Shown piece by piece: positions 28,508 through 36,110 of a stretch of 64,000 bases of DNA. The notes under the pieces were generated by a model. The model saw nothing but the letters and a program-made list of their open reading frames with translations. It searched no databases and was not told where the DNA came from. This DNA comes from Rhodospirillales bacterium. Its GTDB lineage: Bacteria; Pseudomonadota; Alphaproteobacteria; Rhodospirillales; Defluviicoccaceae. Position numbers and translations under genes: made by a program. The DNA lies in assembly GCA_007694935.1 (NCBI GenBank), contig REES01000073.1, positions 1-64,000 of the forward strand, in the 5' to 3' direction. How positions within the stretch are numbered: position 1 is the stretch's first letter; each line of letters opens with the position of its first letter.

Positions 28508-28998
28508 GGCCTTTCCTCCAGATGTGGGCACCATCGCGCGGGCTCGCCGCGGCGAAAACGTTCCGGTCTCGGCCCTGACCGCCGAGCCGCCGGTGCCGTA
28601 ACGGTGACGGATTCTGACGTCACCGATGTGGTGCCCCGAAACACTGAGAGTGTAGGAACATTGAATGAACTCCGCAAGGGTGCGTCGCTCTAGGGTTGAA
28701 AACGCCTCGACGCCTCGGGAGTTCCAGTTCTGCCCGAAAGGTCCGGGACCGCATCCCCGGCTGGACAGACGGTCGCGGCTACGTCACATCTGGGGGGCGG
28801 TCATGCGAAAGCCGTTACCTGCGGCCCTGGGTTCGGCGCTATACTCCCACGGGTGCAAGGGAATCGGCGACGGGCCGGGGCGATCCGGGTGGGGAGACAG
28901 GGACGTGGTGGGCTCGGACGTGACCGTGGGCGATGCTACGGCGGCGTGCGCTCGCGGGGGCCGGGGCGGCGACGAATGCAGGTGAAGGGAGGCAGGGT
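28508..28998. other. Divergent intergenic region between rpoH and the hemerythrin gene
   Basis: 491 bp with no convincing gene; short frames here lack ribosome sites and similarity. It holds the candidate rpoH promoter (listed separately). On the plus strand a good -10-like TATACT lies at 28840-28845, about 150 bp before the hemerythrin start, but with a poor -35. Confidence 0.55.
28649..28677 (-). promoter_or_regulatory. Candidate promoter of rpoH
   Basis: On the minus strand TTGCGG (28672-28677) and TACACT (28649-28654) are spaced by exactly 17 bp and lie about 140 bp upstream of the rpoH start. This fits a housekeeping sigma-70 promoter with a long 5' leader, which in rpoH genes can carry regulatory RNA structure. 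It is consensus evidence only. Confidence 0.45.
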
Positions 28999-29562
28999 AT
29001 GACTGATATCATCGCGGCGCTGCGCGAGGAGCATGCCCATATCGGCCAGCTTCTGGACATCCTCGAGCGGCAGATCGCGATCTTCGATCGCGGTGAGGTG
29101 CCAGATTACGATATCGTCGAGGGCGTGGTGGACTACTTCCAGAGCTATCCCGACCTGTATCATCACCCCAAGGAGGACCTGGTGTTCCACCGGCTGCAAA
29201 TCCGCGATCCCGAGGCCGCGGCCGTGGTTGGCGACCTGCGGCAGGAGCACGATGAACTGGCGGCCCGCACCCGCGAGTTTGCCGAGGCGATCCGCGCGGT
29301 GCTGGATGACGCCCAGGTGCCACGGGAATCCTTTGGCCAATGGGCTCACCGCTTTATCGATTTCCAGCGCCGCCATATGGCCCACGAGGAGCGGACGCTG
29401 CTGCCGGCGGCGCGCGCTGCCCTGACCAAGGAGGACTGGGCGGAGATCGAAGGCCGCTGCCGGGATCAGGAGGATCCGCTGTTCGGCAGCGAGGTCGGCG
29501 ACCGCTACGAGGCGTTGCGCCGCGACATCCTGCTGTGGGAGCGGGAGAGCGGCGGCGCCTGA
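28999..29562 (+). CDS. Hemerythrin HHE domain protein
   Basis: 187-residue protein with the four-helix HHE cation-binding fold that holds a di-iron centre. Candidate ligands appear in EEHAHIGQLL, YHHPKEDLVFHRL, QEHDELA and HMAHEERTLLP. Family members bind oxygen, NO or iron, or sense them; which applies is not visible. No signal peptide, so cytoplasmic. The start follows a strong GGGAGG site. It is 10 bp before the MFS transporter gene, so the two are probably cotranscribed. Confidence 0.88.
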   Translation: MTDIIAALREEHAHIGQLLDILERQIAIFDRGEVPDYDIVEGVVDYFQSYPDLYHHPKEDLVFHRLQIRDPEAAAVVGDLRQEHDELAARTREFAEAIRAVLDDAQVPRESFGQWAHRFIDFQRRHMAHEERTLLPAARAALTKEDWAEIEGRCRDQEDPLFGSEVGDRYEALRRDILLWERESGGA

Positions 29563-29572
29563 TCGCCGCGTC

Positions 29573-30883
29573 GTGACGGCGCCGGTGCGGCCGGACGAAC
29601 GCTTGGCCGCGCCCGCCTTTCCGCCGGACCCGGCAGCAGTGGCCGGCCCGGCCCGCCGGCAGCCTGCCGGGCTGCATCCCGGATCGCTTGCCGTCGGAGC
29701 TTTGCTCACCGCCCTGGTGGCGCTGGGGCAGATCAGCACCTCCATCTACATCCCGTCGATGCCGTCGCTGGTCCTCGTGTTCGATACCACCAGCGCCGCA
29801 GTGAGCTGGACTCTGTCGTCGTTTCTACTGGGCTTTGCCGTGGGCCAGCTGGTGTACGGGCCGCTGTCCGATCGCTTCGGCCGTCGCCCGGTGCTGCTGG
29901 CCGGGCTCGCCCTCTACGTCGCCGCCAGCGTCGCCTGCGTCTATGTCACCACCATCGAGGGCCTGGTGGTGGGGCGGCTGCTCCAGGGCATGACCGCCTG
30001 CGCCGGGCCGGTGCTGGGCCGGGCGGTGATCCGGGATATCTATGGGGCCGAGCGATCGGCCGAGGTGTTCGCCTATGTCGGCGTCGCCATGGCGGTGTCG
30101 CCGGCGGTGGCGCCGATCATCGGCGGCTATCTCCAGACCTGGTTCGGCTGGCGGGCGACGTTCTGGTTCCTCGCTGCGGTGGGGTTTCTGCTGCTGGTCC
30201 TGGTGCTGCGGCACCTGGCGGAAACCAACTCCTACCGCCGGGCCGGCACGCTGCGCCTGGCCGGCCTCGGCAGCGCCTATGTCACCCTGCTGCGCTCGCC
30301 ACGGTTCAACGGCTATGTTCTGGCGGTGGCCTTCGTGTTCGCCGGCCTGATGGCATTCACCGCCGGGGCGCCGTTCGTGTTCATCGACGTGCTGGGGGTG
30401 TCGCCGCAGGGCTTCGGCATGCTGCTGGCGTTCAACGTCGCCGGCTTCCTCGCCGGCAGCATCGCCGCCGGCCGGCTCACCCGGCGGTTCGGGCTGGATC
30501 GGCTGCTGCTGGTGGGCGTTGGCACCAGCCTCGTGGGCGGCCTCGCCATGGTGGCGTTCGGCCTCGCCGGGATCGTCTCGGTGGCGGTGATCGTCGGGCC
30601 GGGAGCGGTGTTCTCCCTCGGCATGGGGATCGTGCTGCCCAATGGCATGGCGGGCGCGATGGCGCCCTATCCGACCATCGCTGGGGCCGCCTCGGCAGTG
30701 CTCGGCTTCGTGCAGATGCTGGTGTCCACCCTTGCCGTCCTGCTCACCGGCGCCTTCACCCCGGTCTCGCAGCTCCCGATGGCGGCGGTGATCGCCGGCT
30801 GCACCGTGGTCGCCTTCGCCGCGTTCGTCATGCTGGTGTGGCAGCGCCCACCAGCCGCCGGGTACCCGCCGGAGCCCCGATGA
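29573..30883 (+). CDS. Bcr/CflA-type MFS drug efflux transporter
   Basis: 436-residue inner-membrane protein with about 12 transmembrane helices after a 30-residue Pro/Ala-rich cytoplasmic leader. The early TSIYIPSMPSL segment and the loop motif GPLSDRFGRRPVLLAG match the Bcr/CflA group of proton-driven drug exporters. The motif GRAVIRDIYG after the fourth helix is also characteristic. The start is a GTG; the next in-frame Met is already inside the first helix. The substrate cannot be inferred. Confidence 0.88.
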   Translation: MTAPVRPDERLAAPAFPPDPAAVAGPARRQPAGLHPGSLAVGALLTALVALGQISTSIYIPSMPSLVLVFDTTSAAVSWTLSSFLLGFAVGQLVYGPLSDRFGRRPVLLAGLALYVAASVACVYVTTIEGLVVGRLLQGMTACAGPVLGRAVIRDIYGAERSAEVFAYVGVAMAVSPAVAPIIGGYLQTWFGWRATFWFLAAVGFLLLVLVLRHLAETNSYRRAGTLRLAGLGSAYVTLLRSPRFNGYVLAVAFVFAGLMAFTAGAPFVFIDVLGVSPQGFGMLLAFNVAGFLAGSIAAGRLTRRFGLDRLLLVGVGTSLVGGLAMVAFGLAGIVSVAVIVGPGAVFSLGMGIVLPNGMAGAMAPYPTIAGAASAVLGFVQMLVSTLAVLLTGAFTPVSQLPMAAVIAGCTVVAFAAFVMLVWQRPPAAGYPPEPR

Positions 30884-30982
30884 CGCCGGCGACGTTCCGA
30901 ACCGGCCGTTCGATAATCATCACGCTCGCGATGCAGATGCGGGGGCGAGACGAGAGTCCTATGGCCGGACCCATCCCCCGTC

Positions 30983-31453
30983 GTGGGATCGTGTCCCCGG
31001 GACATGGTTTTGAAGGGGACCTGTGCCGGCACCTACTGTGATGGCGCCTGGAGCACCAACCCGCCGATCAACTTCCTGTTGGAGGAGAGCGCGCTGAAGA
31101 AGAAGATCAGCCAGCTCTGGATCGTGAAGATCTGGCCGATGATCCGGGCGGAGCTGCCGAAGACACACCTGCAGCGCAAGGACCGGAAGGGTGAGTTGTG
31201 GCAGAACTCCCTGGTGGAGCACGAAGTCGGTGAGATCGAGCGGGTCAACCGGTGGCTCAAGGACGGTACCATCGCCGGCGGCGGCAAATACCGGCATATC
31301 ACCATCCGGCGCATGCCGATGACCCTGAACCTCGAGCCCGGGGCGGGGTTCGTCAACTCCGAGTCGTTCATCCGGGAGATGATGGCCTACGGGTATTCTT
31401 CGGCCCGTGCGCTTTATCAGCCGGTGCGCCGGGACGTTCGAGCCGCGGCCTAG
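30983..31453 (+). pseudogene. C-terminal fragment of a patatin-like phospholipase
   Basis: An open frame of about 156 codons (GTG at 30983, or ATG at 31004). The segment YCDGAWSTNPPINFL resembles the patatin Asp-Gly-Gly/Ala motif that supplies the catalytic Asp, followed by LWIVKIWP and EIERVNRWLK where related proteins have a strand and helix. The N-terminal half with the oxyanion glycines and the GxSxG nucleophile is missing: the frame is closed by a stop at 30914 and the MFS gene ends at 30883. It therefore looks like the remnant of a gene truncated at its 5' end. A short protein with another role is possible but less likely. Confidence 0.5.
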
Positions 31454-31640
31454 CCCGGCAGGCGGGATGCAAGCGGGTGGGTGCGAGGGCAAAGCATCAA
31501 CCCGCTGCAGGCCATCTTTGCGATGGCCGGGCGCACCTCCCGGTCAAGTCGGCGGAGGAGGCCGTGGAGGGGGAGGCTCGACGGCAGCCAGCCCCAAGAT
31601 CCGGCTGGACCTGGGGCCGGGCCCCCGGCACCCTCGGGTC

Positions 31641-32543
31641 ATGCGGATCGGCATCGACCTCGGCGGCACCAAGATCGAAGGCATCGCCCTGGATGACCAG
31701 GGCGGGGAGGCGGCGCGGCTGCGGCGGCCGACCCCCCGGGGGGACTACGCCGCCACCCTCGCCACGGTGCGGGAGGTGGTCACGGCCCTGGAACGGGAGG
31801 CCGGGCCGGCCGCCCCCGGCATCGGCCTCGGCATCCCGGGGGCACTGTCCCCGGCCTCGGGCCTGATCAAGAATGCCAACGCCACCTGGCTAATCGGCCG
31901 GCCGCTGGATCGGGACCTGGCGGTGGTGCTGGGCCGTCCGGTGCGTCTTGCCAACGATGCCAACTGCTTCGCGGTGTCGGAAGCGACGGACGGCGCCGCC
32001 GCCGGAGCCAGGGTGGTGTTCGGGGTGATTCTCGGCACCGGGGTGGGTGGCGGCTTGGTGGTCGACGGCCGGCCACTCACCGGCGCCAATGCCATCGCCG
32101 GAGAGTGGGGCCACAACCCGCTGCCGTGGCCCCGGGAGGACGAACGGCCGGGTCCACCCTGCTACTGCGGCAAGACCGGCTGCATCGAGACCTACCTGTC
32201 CGGCCCCGGGCTCAGCCGCGATCACCGGCTCCTGACCGGCCGGGAACTGCCGGCGGTGACGGTGGCGGGGCTGGCGCGGGACGGCGACGCCGCCGCCCGG
32301 ACGGCGCTGGCGCGGTACGTCGATCGCCTCGCGCGGGCGCTCGCGACCGTGATCAACGTGGTCGATCCCGATGTGGTGGTGCTGGGGGGCGGCCTCTCCA
32401 ACATCCAGGCACTCTACCGGGAGGTGCCGGCACGCTGGGGCGACTGGGTGTTCTCTGACGGGGTGGTGACGACCCGATTCAGGCCGAACCGCCATGGCGA
32501 CTCCGGCGGCGTGCGCGGGGCCGCTTGGCTGTGGCGGGACTGA
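31641..32543 (+). CDS. ROK family sugar kinase (fructokinase-like)
   Basis: 300 residues. The ATP-binding start MRIGIDLGGTKIEG, the ROK motif region GHNPLPWP, and a Cys-rich zinc site (CYCGKTGCIETYLSGPGL) are all present, with the second phosphate motif near VVLGGGLSN. Cytoplasmic enzyme that phosphorylates a hexose; the closest general resemblance is to Mak-type fructokinases, but ROK members also use glucose, allose or N-acetylmannosamine. The start at 31641 is the conserved N-terminus. It is preceded by 187 bp with no gene. Confidence 0.9.
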   Translation: MRIGIDLGGTKIEGIALDDQGGEAARLRRPTPRGDYAATLATVREVVTALEREAGPAAPGIGLGIPGALSPASGLIKNANATWLIGRPLDRDLAVVLGRPVRLANDANCFAVSEATDGAAAGARVVFGVILGTGVGGGLVVDGRPLTGANAIAGEWGHNPLPWPREDERPGPPCYCGKTGCIETYLSGPGLSRDHRLLTGRELPAVTVAGLARDGDAAARTALARYVDRLARALATVINVVDPDVVVLGGGLSNIQALYREVPARWGDWVFSDGVVTTRFRPNRHGDSGGVRGAAWLWRD

Positions 32544-32576
32544 GCCGGGTCCGGCCCGGCCGCCCGGCTCGCCGGC

Positions 32577-33392
32577 TCAGCAGTCCGGCTCCGGCAGGGT
32601 TTCCAGACGCTGCAGGTGGACGGTGATGGCAAAATCGGCGAAGTGCTGGGTGATCCGGTCGGCGACCCCGTCGGCGCGGAAGCGGGCGCCGAGCTCGAAC
32701 TCCGGGGTGGTCTCGGCGCTGCGCTCGGGGAAGAAGGCGAACCGGGCCCACCAGGCGGGCAACTCCGCCAAGCCGGTGGCGGCCGCGATCGCCGCCCGGT
32801 CGTCGTCCGGAAGCGGGCCGAAGTGGGCGTTGACCAGGTAGGGATTGTCCTCGCTGGAGCCGTCGAACACTTGGCGGTGGAGCTGACCTTCGCCCCGCTC
32901 CGCCGCCCGGATCACCGCGACCATGTGCCTGGTGGGGAACAGGGTGCCGGCGGCAAGCGCGACCTCCGCCGGCTCCGGCTCCTCATACACGGCGGTGCCG
33001 GCGCCGTCGGAATCCAGGGTGGCGTGACCGCGGATCCGCTCCAGGGTGCGCCCGCCTTCTTCCAGGGTGGCGCGGAACCGGAAGCTGCGGCCGTCGGTGG
33101 ATTCCCAGCTCACGAACGTCCACAGCGTCTCGGAAACCTGCCCGCCGTCGAAAGTCATGCGCAGGCGGGTGCGGTTCTCCACCGTCCAGCCGTCGCACAC
33201 TCTGGCAAAGCGGTAAGCCATGGCGCCGTCGGCGGCGATGATGCCGGAGCCGCGGCCGGCGTGGTCCAGCGTCATTCGGTAGGCGGCCCGGTGGGGCAGC
33301 AGCTCCACCGCCAGGGCGAGTGACGGAGCCAGCGCGGCAATCAGCGCCAAGGCCGGCGCAACGATCCAGGTTCTCAAGGCAGCGACATCCAT
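32577..33392 (-). CDS. eipB: Cell envelope integrity protein EipB (DUF1849)
   Basis: 271-residue periplasmic protein. A signal peptide (about 1-28, ending SLALA) precedes a single beta-spiral-type domain. EipB of Brucella is a conserved alphaproteobacterial envelope protein with a disulphide between an early Cys and one at the C-terminus; here Cys66 (ARVCDGW) and Cys271, the last residue, match that pattern. The PHRAAYRMTL segment at the mature N-terminus is typical. It is convergent with the ROK kinase, 33 bp away. Confidence 0.85.
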   Translation of the reverse strand: MDVAALRTWIVAPALALIAALAPSLALAVELLPHRAAYRMTLDHAGRGSGIIAADGAMAYRFARVCDGWTVENRTRLRMTFDGGQVSETLWTFVSWESTDGRSFRFRATLEEGGRTLERIRGHATLDSDGAGTAVYEEPEPAEVALAAGTLFPTRHMVAVIRAAERGEGQLHRQVFDGSSEDNPYLVNAHFGPLPDDDRAAIAAATGLAELPAWWARFAFFPERSAETTPEFELGARFRADGVADRITQHFADFAITVHLQRLETLPEPDC

Positions 33393-33702
33393 GAAGGTTG
33401 CGCGACGTGTCGGAAACACAGCGTTAGATAGGCCGGCCGCCGGGCCGGGAGCAAGGGCGGCGGGGCTCGTCCGTTCATCGCAGGGTATCGCCATCGGCAA
33501 CGCTTGCCCGGCCGAGGCACTGGGCGGGTGGCAGAAACTGCCGACTTGGCGTTGTGGGATCGGCTGGAGGCGGGCCGGTCCGCCCGTCCGCCCGTCCGCC
33601 TTGGGCCGAGACGGGTCGGCACACCGTTTGCTTCGGACTTGGCAGGTCGGCTTCAAAATCGCCGCCCGGCGCTCGCAGTGAACCGGAAGAGAAGGCCACC
33701 GG
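33393..33702. other. Divergent intergenic region upstream of eipB
   Basis: 310 bp between eipB (minus) and the unknown gene at 33703 (plus). It must contain both promoters. I see no convincing -35/-10 pair, repeat or RNA structure. Confidence 0.5.
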
Positions 33703-34197
33703 ATGAACGTCACACGGTCGCGAACGGCACCGCGACAGACTGCGCCGCCTGGGATGCGCCCGCCGGTCAGCGCTGACCTGACGGCCGCCGGTCCCGCCGG
33801 CAAAGGCGCGGGGGGGACTGGGCCGCAGCAGGCGGGCTGGGGCGGGCTGATCGCCGTTTGGCCCGGCACCGCACCCTCCGCCTTCGGCTGCTGGTACACA
33901 CCGCGGCAGATGGCCGACCTCGGCCTCGATCTCCGGCTGAGCGGCGTGCTCAATGACATCGAGTACGCGCTGTTGGCATTCCAGCCGGACCTGCATCCGG
34001 ATTTCGCCACCACGGTGGGGGCTCTCACCGGGGAGGAGCCGGCGCCGGACCGGCCGCGGGACTATCTCGCCCTTTGGCAGGAGCGCCTGGCCTTCGAACA
34101 GCGGCGCCGTCAGCCCGATCTCCCGTTGATTCAGAGCGTGCTTCGCATTGTCATGGTGCTGCGGCGGCTGGCCGCCCCGGCACCGGCGGAGGGGTGA
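33703..34197 (+). CDS. Hypothetical protein
   Basis: 164 residues, family not recognised. The first 45 residues are Pro/Gly/Ala-rich and probably disordered. The remainder is a compact, mostly helical region (from about WYTPRQMADLGLDL, through DIEYALLAFQPDL, to PLIQSVLRIVMVLRRLA). No signal peptide or membrane helix. A GAAGAGAAGG site seven bases before the ATG and consistent GC-rich third codon positions support it as real. It is upstream of rquA in the same direction, 128 bp away, which is too little to infer a link. Confidence 0.55.
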   Translation: MNVTRSRTAPRQTAPPGMRPPVSADLTAAGPAGKGAGGTGPQQAGWGGLIAVWPGTAPSAFGCWYTPRQMADLGLDLRLSGVLNDIEYALLAFQPDLHPDFATTVGALTGEEPAPDRPRDYLALWQERLAFEQRRRQPDLPLIQSVLRIVMVLRRLAAPAPAEG

Positions 34198-34325
34198 GGC
34201 CGCTCCGATCGGCGCTGTCCACGATCGTCAGGATGCCCCTCGGTCTGCTTGCCCGTTGCCCGATTCCGCTTTGCAGGGCCCGGAAAAAGCGTGTATGCGG
34301 GGGGTCCGGAGAGAAAGGGGCGGCA

Positions 34326-35042
34326 ATGGACGGCGGCAGTGAAGCCAAGCTCTTGAGTGTGGACCAACGGGACGAAGCGCCCGATGACCTTCCCGACTAC
34401 CTGGTCAAGACCTATTCCTGGGCCTACCTCCGCCCCTCCAGCCTGCTGATTTTCGACAATCCGCTGGTGGTCGGCGCCATCCTGTGGGGCAACATTTGGC
34501 GGCTGATGCGGGCCGCCTGCGACGAATTCCGCCCCGGCCAGCGGATCCTGCAGGCGGCCAGCGTGTATGGCTCCCTGTCTGCCACCCTGGCGGAAACGGT
34601 CGGGTCCGACGGTCAGTTGGAGGTCATCGACATCGCGCCGCTGCAGGTGGACCACACCCGCCGCAAGCTCGCCGGCTACCCTCAGGCCTCGGTCCGGGTG
34701 GCCGATGCGGCGCGGCCGGGCGGCGGCCGCTATGACGGCATCTGCTGCTTCTTTCTGCTGCACGAGATCCCGGATGCGTACAAGCATGCGGTGGTCGACG
34801 GTCTGCTGGACAGTGCCGCACCCGGCGCCAAGGTGGTGTTCGTGGACTATCACCGCCCGCTGCCGCTGCATCCGCTCCGCCCGGTGATGCAGGGGGTGTT
34901 TCGCTGGCTGGAGCCCTACGCCGAGGGCCTGTTGTGCCGGGAGATCCGGGATTTCGCCGCCGAGCGCGATGCCTTCACCTGGCGCAAGGAAACCTTTTTC
35001 GGTGGCCTCTACCAGAAGGTGGTGGCCCAGCGGAAGATGTGA
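34326..35042 (+). CDS. rquA: RquA-like rhodoquinone biosynthesis protein
   Basis: 238 residues, SAM-methyltransferase fold. RquA converts ubiquinone to rhodoquinone by replacing a methoxy group with an amine. The features that recall RquA rather than UbiE/UbiG are the N-terminal LPDYLVKTYSWAYLRPSSL region, ILWGNIWRLMRAA, QAASVYGSLSATLAE in place of a normal glycine-rich loop, and VIDIAPLQVDHTRRKL. The start follows AAAGGGG. The assignment is by recognition of these segments. If right, the cell can make a low-potential quinone for anaerobic fumarate reduction alongside the cbb3 oxidase. Confidence 0.82.
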   Translation: MDGGSEAKLLSVDQRDEAPDDLPDYLVKTYSWAYLRPSSLLIFDNPLVVGAILWGNIWRLMRAACDEFRPGQRILQAASVYGSLSATLAETVGSDGQLEVIDIAPLQVDHTRRKLAGYPQASVRVADAARPGGGRYDGICCFFLLHEIPDAYKHAVVDGLLDSAAPGAKVVFVDYHRPLPLHPLRPVMQGVFRWLEPYAEGLLCREIRDFAAERDAFTWRKETFFGGLYQKVVAQRKM

Positions 35043-35119
35043 CCGGCCGCGGGCCCCGCCGTGGCACCATCGCGTTCGGCGCAGAGCGCCCCGGGCCCAG
35101 CGATGGCTTGGGGCGATTG

Positions 35120-36058
35120 CTATTCCTTCTTGTAGTACTTGCCGTAGTACGTGCCGAAATGAACCGAGCCCCAGCGTTCTTCGGCTTGGTTCATCACCAG
35201 GCCGATGTGGGGACAGTCCTGGATAAGCTCCAGCGCTTCCTCCACGGCTTGGCGCGATGTCCGGCCGGCCTGGACCACGAAGACCACTTGGCCCATGTTT
35301 TGAAGTAGCGTCGAGGCTTCGGTGGTGACCAGGACCGGGGGGGAGTCGAAAATGACGATACGATCCGAATAACGGCTGGCGATCTCGTCGAGCAATCCGA
35401 TCATCCGCTTGCTCGCCAGCAGTTCGGTATTCAGTTCGTGGGGCGTTCCCGCCTGGATGATGCTCAAGCTGTCGACGTTGGTCTTCAGCAAGACCGATGC
35501 GACGTCGCGGTCGGGGTCCGCAAGCAGGTCGGTGAGCCCCTCCCGCGGCTCGATACCGAGCCGCCGATTGATGGCTGGTTTGGCGACGTCGGCATCCACC
35601 AGCAGGACACGAAAGTCCTTCTCGAAGGCCAGGCTCATCGCCAAGTTCAGGGCCACGAAGGTCTTGCCCTCGCTGGCCAGGGCGCTCGTCACCACGATCA
35701 GGTTGGCATTCTTCTGCTCGGTCTGCAGGAAGTTGGCCAGAACCCGCCGCTTGATCAGGCGCATCTCCTCGGTGGTCTTGGAGCGCACCGTATCTGGCGT
35801 AATGATCCCCTGTTCCTTCAGCCGGGCCAGATCGATCTCTAAGGTCGGGCTGGACCGGGGCGTCTCGGTCGGGCGGAGAAGGCGGTTGGCCGGACCTGTC
35901 GGCTGGGGCGATGCGATGTTGCCGATCGCTGGTGGCACGCGCTCCGGCTCGGCCGCGGCTGCCGGGCCGAGATCCGGTCGGGTGGCCTGAGTGCCGAGCC
36001 GACGCGCCGCCCGTTCGATCAGGGTGGTGTCGGAACGGGACTTGGTTTGCACAGCCAT
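35120..36058 (-). CDS. XrtA-associated tyrosine autokinase (CpsD/Wzc kinase-like)
   Basis: Cytoplasmic bacterial tyrosine kinase that partners with the Wzz-type protein to control exopolysaccharide polymerisation and export. 312 residues: a disordered N-terminus, then a P-loop domain with Walker A TSALASEGKT (124-133), Walker A' VLLVDADVAKP and Walker B RIVIFDSPP. The C-terminus is Tyr-rich (FGTYYGKYYKKE), the autophosphorylation cluster. It lies 52 bp downstream of the Wzz-type gene and closes the minus arm of the XrtA locus. Confidence 0.9.
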   Translation of the reverse strand: MAVQTKSRSDTTLIERAARRLGTQATRPDLGPAAAAEPERVPPAIGNIASPQPTGPANRLLRPTETPRSSPTLEIDLARLKEQGIITPDTVRSKTTEEMRLIKRRVLANFLQTEQKNANLIVVTSALASEGKTFVALNLAMSLAFEKDFRVLLVDADVAKPAINRRLGIEPREGLTDLLADPDRDVASVLLKTNVDSLSIIQAGTPHELNTELLASKRMIGLLDEIASRYSDRIVIFDSPPVLVTTEASTLLQNMGQVVFVVQAGRTSRQAVEEALELIQDCPHIGLVMNQAEERWGSVHFGTYYGKYYKKE

Positions 36059-36110
36059 GGACAGGCTCTCTCCCTTGTGACCGGTGGTTGGCGTACCTGT
36101 CCGGCAGGTG

